This document shows, one piece after another, positions 35,854 through 43,825 of a DNA stretch of 64,000 bases. Positions within the stretch are counted from its first letter, which is position 1. Every line of letters starts with the position of its first letter. The translations under genes were made by a program, and so were the position numbers. The notes beneath the pieces were generated by a model that saw only the letters and a program-made list of their open reading frames with translations, searched no databases and was not told where the DNA came from. The stretch comes from Kineosporia babensis (GTDB lineage: Bacteria; Actinomycetota; Actinomycetes; Actinomycetales; Kineosporiaceae): positions 558,001 through 622,000 of the forward strand of contig NZ_JAJOMB010000003.1 in assembly GCF_021129305.1 (NCBI RefSeq), written 5' to 3'.

Positions 35854-36651
35854 TCAGGGCGTGCTCGTCGAAAACTCTTCGCTACTTCTTTCGCCGATCT
35901 GCGGGTTGAACAGCAGATGCACCTGGCCGTTGTGCTCGATGCGTTCCACCCCGATGCCGTACACCCGCTCGATCAGGTCACCGCGGATCACTTCCTCGGC
36001 CGGGCCCTGCCCGACCAGCCGGCCGTGCTCCAGCAGGACCAGGTCGTCGCAGTAGCGGGCCGCCAGGTTCAGGTCGTGCAGCACCACGACCACACTGGTC
36101 CCGAGATCCCGCACGAGCGCCAGGATCTCGTGCTGGTAGCGGATGTCCAGGTGGTTCGTGGGCTCGTCCAGCAGCAGGTGCGTGGCCTGCTGAGCCAGGG
36201 CCCGGGCGATCAGCACCCGCTGCTTCTCGCCCCCGGACAGACCGGCGAAGCTGCGCGGGGCCAGGTGCAGGGCACCGACCCGCTGCAACGAGGTCCAGGC
36301 GATCTCCTCGTCCGCGGTGCTGGTGCGGGCGAAGGTGCCCAGGTGCGGCCCCCGGCCCAGCAGCACCATCTCGGCGACGGTCATCGTGGTCTCGCCGCCG
36401 TTCTCCTGCACCACCACGGCCAGGTGCTGCGCGGTCTGGCGGGCGTTCAGCTGTTCCAGCGGGGTGCCGTCCACGCTCACCGTGCCCGAGGCCGGGCGCA
36501 GCGAGCCGTACAGCAGCCGCAGCAGCGTGGTCTTGCCACTGCCGTTGGGCCCGATCAGGCCCAGCACCCGGCCGCTGCGCGCGCTCAGGCTGACGTCGCG
36601 GACCACCTCGCTCCGGCCGTACGCGAAGCTCAGGCCGGATGCGCTGATCAC
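35854..36651 (-). CDS. FecE-type ABC ATPase for metal-chelate uptake
   Basis: 265 residues. Seen: Walker A GPNGSGKTT near residue 34, signature LSGGEKQRVLIARAL, Walker B LLLDEPTNHLD and H-loop LHDLNLAARYCD, the form used by siderophore, haem and cobalamin importers. Its ATG overlaps the TGA of the binding-protein gene by four bases. Third gene of the permease-binding protein-ATPase operon that starts at 38742 under the Nur-box-like sites. Confidence 0.9.
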   Translation of the reverse strand: MISASGLSFAYGRSEVVRDVSLSARSGRVLGLIGPNGSGKTTLLRLLYGSLRPASGTVSVDGTPLEQLNARQTAQHLAVVVQENGGETTMTVAEMVLLGRGPHLGTFARTSTADEEIAWTSLQRVGALHLAPRSFAGLSGGEKQRVLIARALAQQATHLLLDEPTNHLDIRYQHEILALVRDLGTSVVVVLHDLNLAARYCDDLVLLEHGRLVGQGPAEEVIRGDLIERVYGIGVERIEHNGQVHLLFNPQIGERSSEEFSTSTP

Positions 36652-37628
36652 CGGCCGAACCGCTCTTCGATGGCCTCCAGACCGTCGATGGCCAGCGGGC
36701 CGGGCGGCTCGGTGAAGTTGAACAGCTGCGGCATCACGTCACCGTTCTTGACCGCGGTGAGCTTCTCGGCGCCGGGCAGGTCCGCGATCGAGGCCTCCAC
36801 CGCGGCCGGGTCGCCGTCGGAGTACAGCAGGATCAGCACGTCGGGGTTCAGGCCGATCAGCTTCTCCTGAGTGATCTCGAAAACCCGCTCGTCCACGTCC
36901 CCGAATACGTTCTTGAAGCCCGCCGCCTCCAGCTGAGGCTCGGCCATGCTGCGGTTGCCGTAGGCGTAGGTCACGCCGCCGCCGACGGTCGGGTAGAGCA
37001 CCGCCGCGGTCCGGCCGTCACCCGAAGCCTTGGCCTCCACCGCCGCCAGCCGTTCCTTCAGCGAGCCGACCGCCGCATCCGCGGCCTCGGAGCGGTTGAA
37101 GACCTTGCCGTAGAACTCCATCTGCGAGAACACGTCGTCGAAGCCCGGGTCCTCCAGACCCTCGCCGCACAGGCCCGGCTCCTCTAGTTGCGGGATGCCG
37201 ACCGCCTCCAGCGAGGCCCGGTCCAGGTTGTCCACCTCGCCGAGCACCAGGTCCGGCTCCTGGCTGATCACCACTTCCTTGGAGATCTGCAGGTGCCCGC
37301 TGGTGTCCAGCTTGTCGGTGAGCAGCGGGATCTTGGCCAGGGCGGCGTTCGTCTCGTCGTCGTAGTAGGCCTCGGGGTACTGGCCGGCCCGGGCCGTGAC
37401 GTTGCCCAGCACGCCGAGCTCCGCCAGGTAGCCCACGGAGGCGCTCTTGAGCAGGATCGCCCGCTGCGGCTCGGCCGTGAAGGTCACCTCGGCCCCGCAG
37501 TTCTCGACGGTCAGCGGGTAGGCGCCGCTTGCGCCGGCGCCGGCCTCCACGTCGCTTTCGGCGGAAGAACCGCCGCAGGCAGCGAGCAGAAGCAGGGCAC
37601 CGGTGGCAACGGCAACGGGACGGATCAA
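36648..37628 (-). CDS. Metal-chelate-binding lipoprotein (FecB/BtuF-like)
   Basis: 326 residues. Lipoprotein signal with lipobox LLAACGG (Cys at residue 18). The mature part has the two-lobed class III binding-protein pattern: PQRAILLKSASVGYLAELG, the long connecting helix region around LAAVEAKASG, and VLILLYSDGDPAA near the end. Four further cysteines are seen outside the lipobox in the mature protein (NCGA, GLCGEG). The start is a TTG with TAGGAG seven bases upstream. It should capture a chelated metal for the FecCD-type permease. Operator sequences suggest nickel rather than iron regulation (see the Nur-like boxes). Confidence 0.85.
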   Translation of the reverse strand: MIRPVAVATGALLLLAACGGSSAESDVEAGAGASGAYPLTVENCGAEVTFTAEPQRAILLKSASVGYLAELGVLGNVTARAGQYPEAYYDDETNAALAKIPLLTDKLDTSGHLQISKEVVISQEPDLVLGEVDNLDRASLEAVGIPQLEEPGLCGEGLEDPGFDDVFSQMEFYGKVFNRSEAADAAVGSLKERLAAVEAKASGDGRTAAVLYPTVGGGVTYAYGNRSMAEPQLEAAGFKNVFGDVDERVFEITQEKLIGLNPDVLILLYSDGDPAAVEASIADLPGAEKLTAVKNGDVMPQLFNFTEPPGPLAIDGLEAIEERFGR

Positions 37629-37638
37629 GGTGTGGCTC

Positions 37639-38742
37639 CTAGGCGCTGGTGGCGTGCAGACGGCGGATGAGCACCAGCAGGAACGGCGCTCCGACCAGGG
37701 AGGTGATGATCCCGATCGGAAGTTCCTGCGGCTGCAGAAGGGTGCGGGAGATGGCGTCGGCCCAGATCAGGAAGATCGCACCGAGCAGGGCGGCGACCGG
37801 GACGGCGCGGGCGTGGGTGGCGCCGACCAGGCGGCGGGCGATGTGCGGGATCACCAGGCCGACGAAGCCGATGCTGCCGGAGGCCGCGACCAGCACGCCG
37901 ATGCAAAGCGAGACCAGCACCAGCAGCCGGGTCCGGAACCGGTCGGGTGAGATGCCCAAGGTGTGCGCGGTCTCGTCGCCGATCGCCAGCGCGTCCAGCC
38001 GTCGCCCCCAGATGATCAGCAGGCCCACGGTCAGCATGACCACCGTGCCGACCACGGCCAGCGACGTACCCCAGCGGGCCAGGCCCAAGGAGCCGAGCAG
38101 CCAGAACATCACCGAGCGGGCGCCCTCGGCGGAGTCCGAGGCGAAGATCAGGAAGCTGGTCAGGGCGTAGAGGGCGTAACCCACGGCCACACCGGCCAGC
38201 AGCAGCCGCACGGAAGTGACCCGGCCGGCGCTGCGGGCGATCAGGAACACCAGGAACGAGGCGGCGAGCGCACCCAGGAACGCGGTCAGCGACAGAGCGT
38301 TCTCGCCGAAGCCGGCGCCGAAGCCGAAGAGGATCGCGGCGGCCGCACCGCTCGAGGCACCGGAGTTGATGCCCAGCAGATAGGGGTCGGCCAGCATGTT
38401 GCGGACCATCGCCTGCAGAGCCATCCCGCAGACCGCCAGGCCGGCTCCGACGCAGGCGCCGAGCAGCACCCTCGGCAGGCGGACCTGCCAGACGATCGCG
38501 TCCTGCGGCAGGCTCCAGGTGATCGTTCCCGGGGCGCCGAACAGGTGGTGTCCGATGATCTGGGCAACCGCACCCGGGCTGATCGCCACCGCGCCCACGC
38601 CGACCCCGAGCACGACGCTCAGCAGCAGGAGAACGCCAAGGCCGGTCACCCAGGCCGTGGCCCGACGCCGCTGCCCGGAGAGCCCCAGGTCGGAGACCCG
38701 AGGCTGCAGGGTCCGCCCTTCATCGACGAGCCGCCCCGCCAT
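37639..38742 (-). CDS. FecCD-family permease for metal-chelate uptake
   Basis: 367 residues, about ten membrane segments. Typical FecCD features: LPRVLLGACVGAGLAVCGMALQAMVRNMLADPYLLGINSGA-type region near residue 90 (RLPR...G...Q...NPLA/LADP...G...GA), and GSIGFVGLVIPHIARRLVG near 290. The ATG is chosen because AAGGTGG lies five bases upstream; a GTG 15 bases earlier is an alternative. One permease gene only, so the membrane part is probably a homodimer. First gene of its operon, divergent from the MFS transporter. Confidence 0.88.
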   Translation of the reverse strand: MAGRLVDEGRTLQPRVSDLGLSGQRRRATAWVTGLGVLLLLSVVLGVGVGAVAISPGAVAQIIGHHLFGAPGTITWSLPQDAIVWQVRLPRVLLGACVGAGLAVCGMALQAMVRNMLADPYLLGINSGASSGAAAAILFGFGAGFGENALSLTAFLGALAASFLVFLIARSAGRVTSVRLLLAGVAVGYALYALTSFLIFASDSAEGARSVMFWLLGSLGLARWGTSLAVVGTVVMLTVGLLIIWGRRLDALAIGDETAHTLGISPDRFRTRLLVLVSLCIGVLVAASGSIGFVGLVIPHIARRLVGATHARAVPVAALLGAIFLIWADAISRTLLQPQELPIGIITSLVGAPFLLVLIRRLHATSA

Positions 38743-38791
38743 CCGATCCACCTTCACGCCAGTTCGCCGTCACCGGCCGCTGGCAGGTGTT

Positions 38792-38855
38792 GTTGCGAAG
38801 ATTATGCAATAGAAGCAACGGACGTCGGTGGCCGGGGTTGCCGATTATTTGCAAC
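38792..38855. promoter_or_regulatory. Two Nur-box-like operators in the divergent promoter
   Basis: TTGC-N9-GCAA occurs twice: 38793-38809 (TTGCGAAGATTATGCAA) and 38838-38854 (TTGCCGATTATTTGCAA), centres 45 bp apart. The spacing is exactly that of the nickel-responsive Nur box described in Streptomyces (TTGCaa-N5-ttGCAA). Each copy contains a presumed -10: CATAAT on the minus strand in the first, GATTAT on the plus strand in the second, so both divergent genes would be repressed together. Confidence 0.6.
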
Positions 38856-38865
38856 AGTACGCGTG

Positions 38866-40125
38866 ATGTGCGGTTTTATCGGCGCCTACCGCGCGCTCCC
38901 GCGGCCCAGCCGCCTGCTGATGATCAACATGTTCGGCATCAACCTGGGCTTCTACCTGGTGCTGCCGTTCCTGGCCGGGTACATGGGCGGTCTGGGCTAC
39001 GCGGCTGCCACAATCGGGCTGGTCCTGGCCCTGCGCACGCTCTCCCAGCAGGGCCTGACCCTGTTCAGCGGGGCGGCTGCGGACCGGCTGGGCTGCCGGC
39101 CGATGATCATCCTGGGCTGCGCCTTACGGGTGGTCGCGTTCGGCCTGTTCACTCTGGTCGACTCGCTACCGGGGCTGATCGCCGCGTCGGTGCTGACCGG
39201 CCTGGCCGGGGCGGTGTTCAGCCCAGCAGTGCGGGCCTACCTGATGCAGGACGCCGGTGAGCACCGGGCCGAGGCCTTCGCCGTCCTCAACACCGTCGGG
39301 CACGCCGGGGCGCTGATCGGCCCACTGCTCGGCGCCGCCCTGATCACCGTGGACTTCCGCCTGGTGGCTGCGGTCGCCTGTGTGATCTTCGCCGTACTGA
39401 CCGTCGGCCAGGTGCTGGCTCTGCCCGCCCGGCCGGTCCCCAAACTGGAGACCAGCCTGCTCGGCGGCTGGGCCGAGGTCCTCGGCAACCGCCGTTTCCT
39501 GCTGTTCGCGCTCGGCGGCTCGGTCTATTTCGCCCTGTTCGGCCAGCTGTACCTGGCGCTGCCGGTGGAGGCCCAGCGGGTCTCCGGGGTCGAGGGTGCG
39601 GTCAGTGCCGTGTTCATCGCCTCCACCCTGATCGGCATCTTCGGCTCGGTACAGCTGACCTCGTGGTTCAAGGCCCGGTACAGCGAGGGGACGTCGATGG
39701 CCGGTGGGCTGGCGATGATGGGGCTGGGTTTCGTCCCCCTGGCCGTCGGCGGGCCGTTCCTGGCCACCGCGCCGGCCGGGGAGTGGAACGTCGAGGGAGG
39801 GCTGGCGGTACTACCGATCCTGCTCGGCACGGTGGTGTTCACCGTGGGTATGGCCGTGGCGCAACCGTTCTCGATGACCCTGCTGGCCCAGGTCGGCAGC
39901 GAACGGCTGAGCGGCACCTACTACGGCGTCTTCTACCTGGCCCAGGCCCTGGCCGCCACGGTGGTCAACGTGGCCGTGGGCGAGTTGCTCGACCGGTTTC
40001 CGCACGGCGCCGGCCGAGCCCTGCCCTTCGCGTTCCTGCTTCTGGTCGGTCTGGCCGGCGGCACTCTGATCAGCTGGATGAACCGCACCGGACGGCTGAA
40101 TCAGCGCCCGTCGCTGGACCAGTGA
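38866..40125 (+). CDS. Major facilitator superfamily transporter
   Basis: 419 residues, twelve predicted membrane segments. Seen: INLGFYLVLPFLAGYMGGLGYAAATIGLVL (segments 1-2), the loop GAAADRLGCRP (family DRxGRR motif), and GHAGALIGPLLGAAL in segment 5, a pattern found in drug/proton antiporters. The start is uncertain: ATG at 38866 or GTG at 38863, neither with a Shine-Dalgarno. It shares the Nur-like operator region with the chelate importer, so it may export the metallophore or be a metal-linked exporter. Its last 25 bases overlap the 3' end of the opposing peptidase gene. Confidence 0.8.
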   Translation: MCGFIGAYRALPRPSRLLMINMFGINLGFYLVLPFLAGYMGGLGYAAATIGLVLALRTLSQQGLTLFSGAAADRLGCRPMIILGCALRVVAFGLFTLVDSLPGLIAASVLTGLAGAVFSPAVRAYLMQDAGEHRAEAFAVLNTVGHAGALIGPLLGAALITVDFRLVAAVACVIFAVLTVGQVLALPARPVPKLETSLLGGWAEVLGNRRFLLFALGGSVYFALFGQLYLALPVEAQRVSGVEGAVSAVFIASTLIGIFGSVQLTSWFKARYSEGTSMAGGLAMMGLGFVPLAVGGPFLATAPAGEWNVEGGLAVLPILLGTVVFTVGMAVAQPFSMTLLAQVGSERLSGTYYGVFYLAQALAATVVNVAVGELLDRFPHGAGRALPFAFLLLVGLAGGTLISWMNRTGRLNQRPSLDQ

Positions 40126-41189
40126 TTCCGGTCCACCGCGGCCGGCATGTAGTGGTTGACGCCGTAGCTCGCACCGACCGCCATCAGCTTGGGGTTGGTG
40201 CCGTCCTTGGGACCCGAACCGATCCGCACCAGCCGGCCCTCGGCGTTCTTGATCTTGATCGTGGGCTGGGTCCAGGAGACCGACATGTCGATCGCGTCGC
40301 CGGTGTTGTGGCGGCTGCGCAGGGCCGGCGGGGTGGCCAGGGTGGAGTCCACGCCCAGCGCGCCGAGCAGGCTCTTCGCGGCGGCGACCGAAGCCTTGGC
40401 GTCCTTCTTGCCGGTGGCGGTGCGGTGCTGCCAGCAGATCTTCGGCCCGGACTCCTTGCCCACCGGCACGTAGGCGGGCACGTCGGCGGGTGAGATCTGG
40501 CCCTTGGCGATCTTGTAGCTGAAGTGCATCAGGTACGAACGCTGGGGCGAACGCAGCGTCGAGGTCGGGCGCACGGTGATGCCGGCCTCGCTCATCGCGG
40601 TGGCGAACTGCTCCACCCGGGGGCGGAACCCGTCGTTCAGCAGCTCGAGCGCGCTCAGGCCGCCCGGGAAGCGGGTGTTCCAGCTGGTGCCGCTGAGCTG
40701 GGTGGCGGTGCAGGTGAGGACCAGGGTGGTGGCGCCCGAGGCGATACTGCAGCCGCGCTCGTCCTTGTCCCGCAGCACGGTCGCCTTGGCGGTGATCGGG
40801 TACGACTGCCGGGCGGCGACCCCACCCGGGTAGTTGTGCCGGATCGTCCACACCTTGGCGTTCTTCGATCCGCCGAGCTCGATCGTCTGGGCCGGCTTGC
40901 CGTCCCCCCAGTTCACGACCAGGCCGAAGCCGCAGCCCGAGGTGCTGGCCGAACTGGACCACGACAACGCGACCTTGGGGTCGCTGCTGACACAGGTCTC
41001 CTGGCCACTCTGGCAAGGATGCGCGGAGGTCACGGCCGCGGCCGAGGGGCCACTCGTCCCGAAAGCCACTGCTGCCTTGGCAACCTTCGGCGCGGCCGAG
41101 GCCGTTGCGGCCGAGCCCACCAGGAGACCGAGCGTCACGATCGAACTGATCAGTGCGTATCGAACCGTCGCGGTGGACATTCGCCTCAT
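40101..41189 (-). CDS. Secreted M15-type (VanY-like) peptidase
   Basis: 362 residues. Signal peptide (LISSIVTLGLLVGSAATASA). The middle part, with SGCGFGLVVNWGDGKP, resembles a PKD-like beta domain. The C-terminal part carries SRHNTGDAID, a full match to the M15 zinc motif SxHxxGxAxD, and NHW near the end, the third zinc-ligand His. M15 enzymes cut D-Ala-containing peptidoglycan peptides. It is not annotated by any neighbouring cell-wall gene. The start among three in-frame codons is uncertain; the ATG giving MRRMSTATVRY is used. Confidence 0.7.
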   Translation of the reverse strand: MRRMSTATVRYALISSIVTLGLLVGSAATASAAPKVAKAAVAFGTSGPSAAAVTSAHPCQSGQETCVSSDPKVALSWSSSASTSGCGFGLVVNWGDGKPAQTIELGGSKNAKVWTIRHNYPGGVAARQSYPITAKATVLRDKDERGCSIASGATTLVLTCTATQLSGTSWNTRFPGGLSALELLNDGFRPRVEQFATAMSEAGITVRPTSTLRSPQRSYLMHFSYKIAKGQISPADVPAYVPVGKESGPKICWQHRTATGKKDAKASVAAAKSLLGALGVDSTLATPPALRSRHNTGDAIDMSVSWTQPTIKIKNAEGRLVRIGSGPKDGTNPKLMAVGASYGVNHYMPAAVDRNHWSSDGR

Positions 41190-41339
41190 TCCGTTGAGTC
41201 GCCGACCTGCCACCGTGTCTCTCGGCAGGGCGCGTCCCCCGTTTATGCCTCAGCCGCAATCAGTTCCACGCCACTCTCCCGGGCTACCGGCGACCGCGAC
41301 CGCTGGGCGCCAACGCCCAGGTAGGGCCGCAAGAACCCG

Positions 41340-41368
41340 TTGACACTCTCCGGAAGCCTCTTTACATT
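41340..41368 (+). promoter_or_regulatory. Strong predicted promoter of the catabolic plus-strand operon
   Basis: TTGACA (41340-41345), 17 bases, TACATT (41363-41368): a near-consensus principal-sigma promoter. Transcription should begin near 41375, about 100 bases before the flavoprotein ATG. Confidence 0.7.
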
Positions 41369-41373
41369 GCTCA

Positions 41374-41383
41374 GATATATCAG
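41374..41383. promoter_or_regulatory. GATATATCAG element at the predicted transcription start
   Basis: The ten bases are identical to part of the glyA-sox operator at 59141-59154 (ACTGATATATCAGT). It overlaps the predicted start site of the 41.4-kb operon, where a bound GntR protein would block initiation. Confidence 0.55.
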
Positions 41384-41477
41384 CTCAATCCCAGATGTCA
41401 GGCCAAAGGCGGCCGCCCGGCAGGTTTCCTCGCCTGCTCCGGACCGCACCGGCCGGAGCCGGAAGAAGGGGCATCCA

Positions 41478-42866
41478 ATGAAGGACGTCGTGATCGTCGG
41501 CGGTGGTCTGGCCGGCCTGTCCGCCGGGTGGCGGCTGCGGCACTGGGACACCGTCGTCCTGGAGTCGGGCCGCCGGGTCGGCGGGCGGATCCGCTCCGAG
41601 CGCCGGGGCCAGTACTGGCTCAACTGGGGCGGGCACGTCTTCGCCGGTCATGGCACCAGCACCGACGCCCTGCTGAACGAGGTCGGGATCACCGCCGCAC
41701 AGGTTCCGGGTTCGCTGGCCGGGCTGTCGATGAACGGCAGGCTCCTGCTCAAGGGCCGGATCGAGACCTACCCGTTCCGGATCCCGATGCCGCTGCCGTC
41801 CCGGATCGCCCTGATCCGAACCGGTCTGAAGGTGGGCAGCCGGGTGCTGCAGTACGCCCAGATCGTGCGCAACCGTCCGGGCGAGGACCCGGCCGTGCGC
41901 CAGCAGCGCATCTACGGCTTCGAGAACGACCGCAGCTTCCACGATTTCGTCGGTGACCTGCCGGAGGACGCCGAGGCGCTGTTCCGCCCGACCGTCACCC
42001 GTTCGGCCGCCGATCCGCACGAGATCTCCGCCGGGGCGGGCATCGGGTACTTCAGTCTGGTCTGGAACATCGGAGCCGGCCTGAACCGCGGGATCGCGGG
42101 CGGGCCCTCCACCCTGACCCAGGGCATCGCGACCGCGCTGGGCGATCGCGTCCAGTTGGGGGCCGAGGTGACCGAGATCGTCCATCGCCCCCGCTCGGTG
42201 GTGGTGCGCTACCGCCAGAACGGAATGGATCTCGAGATCGAGGCCCGCGCCGTCGTCCTGGCCACTCCCGCCACCGTGGCTCACCGGGTCGGCGTCGACC
42301 TACCTGAAGACGTCCGCGACGCCCTGGGCCGGATCGTGTACGGCCCCTACGTCAGCGCCGCCTTCCTGACCAACGAGAACGGCCCTCGCCCGTGGGACCG
42401 CGCCTACGCGATCGCCACGCCCAAGCGCTCTTTCAACATCGTGCTCAACCAGGCCAGCCTGGTGCGCGGCGGCGAGACCCAGCGGGCCCCCGGCGGCAGC
42501 ATCATGGTCTTCTCCCCGGCTGCTCTGGCCCGCAACCTCCTGGCCAAGACCGACCAGGAGATCCGCGAGATCTACACTCACGACCTGAACCAGGTTCTTG
42601 GGCCGGACTTCTCCAGTACCATCGCCGAATCTCACATCCAGCGCTGGGAAACCGGTGCACCTTACTGCTTCCCCGGCCGCGGCAAGCTTCAGCCCACGCT
42701 GACCCGCCGCAGCAGCCGGGTGTTCCTGGCCGGCGACTACCTCGGCACCCTGTACACCGAAACCGCCATCGCCACCGGCTTCTCGGCCGCTCAGGAAGCC
42801 GCCAGCCTGCTCGCCACCGAGCGTCAGGCCGGCCTCCAGAACGACCTCCCACTCAGCGCCGCCTGA
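41478..42866 (+). CDS. FAD-dependent amine oxidase-like oxidoreductase
   Basis: 462 residues. FAD-binding VVIVGGGLAGLSAGWRL at residues 4-20 followed by VLESGRRVGGRIRS (the GG doublet of flavin amine oxidases, phytoene desaturases and protoporphyrinogen oxidases), VVLATPATVAHRVG near 280 and the C-terminal FAD segment VFLAGDYLGTLYTETAIATGFSAA. GAAGGGG lies upstream of the ATG. It heads an operon with a DapA-like enzyme and an aldehyde dehydrogenase next to a betaine importer, so an amine or imino-acid substrate is likely, but the family alone cannot fix it. Confidence 0.8.
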   Translation: MKDVVIVGGGLAGLSAGWRLRHWDTVVLESGRRVGGRIRSERRGQYWLNWGGHVFAGHGTSTDALLNEVGITAAQVPGSLAGLSMNGRLLLKGRIETYPFRIPMPLPSRIALIRTGLKVGSRVLQYAQIVRNRPGEDPAVRQQRIYGFENDRSFHDFVGDLPEDAEALFRPTVTRSAADPHEISAGAGIGYFSLVWNIGAGLNRGIAGGPSTLTQGIATALGDRVQLGAEVTEIVHRPRSVVVRYRQNGMDLEIEARAVVLATPATVAHRVGVDLPEDVRDALGRIVYGPYVSAAFLTNENGPRPWDRAYAIATPKRSFNIVLNQASLVRGGETQRAPGGSIMVFSPAALARNLLAKTDQEIREIYTHDLNQVLGPDFSSTIAESHIQRWETGAPYCFPGRGKLQPTLTRRSSRVFLAGDYLGTLYTETAIATGFSAAQEAASLLATERQAGLQNDLPLSAA

Positions 42867-42892
42867 ACCATCCAGCTCAAGGAGACTTTGCC

Positions 42893-43789
42893 ATGACCGA
42901 ACCACTACGCGGCGTTCTTTCCGCCCTGCCAACGCCTTTCGACCAGCACGGTGAGATCGACGAGAACGGCTTACGGACGCTCGTGGACCGGGCCGTCGAG
43001 GGCGGAGTTCACGGTGTGGTCGCCTGTGGTTCCACCGGTGAGTTCAGCGCGATGAGCAGCGACGAGCGGCGCCGGGTGGTGGAGATCGTGGTCGACCAGG
43101 CCGCCCGGCGGGTACCGGTGGTCGCCCAGACCGGGGCCACCACCACGGCCGAGGCGATCCGGTTGTCCCGCCACGCCGAGGCCGCGGGCGCCGACGTGCT
43201 GATGACGGTGACGCCTTACTACGAGCCGCTTTCGCTGGAGGAGACCCTGACCTACCTGCGGCAGGTTGCCGGTTCGGTGTCGGTGCCGGTGATGCTTTAC
43301 AACCTGCCGGTGGCCACCGGGGTGGACCTGAGCCCGGCCACCGTGGGCGCGCTGGCCCGCGAGGTGGAGAACATCCAGTACATCAAGAACACCACGGTCG
43401 ACATGGCCCAGTCCGCGGCGCTGATCCATCATCACGCCGACGTGATCTCGACCTTCCTGGGCTGGGACAGCCTGCTGCTGTCGGCGGTGACCGAGGGGGC
43501 GGCCGGGGTGATGGCCGGCACCGCCAACCTGGTGCCGCGCGAGCTGGTCGCCGTGTACGACGCGGTGATCGCCGGTGACCTGGCCAAGGCCCGGGAACTG
43601 TGGGCGCCGGTCTTCCCGTTGGTCAATGCCTGCCTGGACGAGCCTTTCGTCTCGGCGATCAAGGCCGTGCTCAACGCCACCGGGGTACCGGTCGGCGTGC
43701 CCCGCTCCCCCGTGGCCCCGCTCAGCTCCGAAGCGACCGCCCGCCTGGTCGCGCTCGTCCCGCAGAACCAGCCCGCTCTCGTCCTCTGA
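42893..43789 (+). CDS. DapA/NanA-superfamily lyase or deaminase
   Basis: 298 residues, class I aldolase-type TIM barrel. Seen: GSTGEFSAMSSDER near residue 46, the Tyr of PYYEPLS/LYNLP near 135 and the Schiff-base lysine in IQYIKNTT near 162. The carboxylate-binding Arg of true dihydrodipicolinate synthase (PSRTG) is absent, replaced by PVATG, so it is not a lysine-pathway enzyme. Relatives include hydroxypyrroline-carboxylate deaminase and sugar-acid aldolases. Excellent Shine-Dalgarno (AAGGAGA). Placed between the flavoprotein and aldehyde dehydrogenase genes, it could supply the aldehyde for the next enzyme. Confidence 0.8.
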   Translation: MTEPLRGVLSALPTPFDQHGEIDENGLRTLVDRAVEGGVHGVVACGSTGEFSAMSSDERRRVVEIVVDQAARRVPVVAQTGATTTAEAIRLSRHAEAAGADVLMTVTPYYEPLSLEETLTYLRQVAGSVSVPVMLYNLPVATGVDLSPATVGALAREVENIQYIKNTTVDMAQSAALIHHHADVISTFLGWDSLLLSAVTEGAAGVMAGTANLVPRELVAVYDAVIAGDLAKARELWAPVFPLVNACLDEPFVSAIKAVLNATGVPVGVPRSPVAPLSSEATARLVALVPQNQPALVL

Positions 43790-43825
43790 TCCCCTGCTAA
43801 CTCCCGGCTCGGAAGGAAACCAGAA

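Noticed and set aside
38792-38855. IdeR/DmdR iron box for the FecBCD-type operon
   Set aside because: The TTAGGTTAGGCTAACCTAA-type sequence is not present; the dyads seen are TTGC-N9-GCAA.
42893-43789. Dihydrodipicolinate synthase for lysine synthesis
   Set aside because: The carboxylate-binding Arg of PSRTG is replaced and the gene lies in a catabolic operon.
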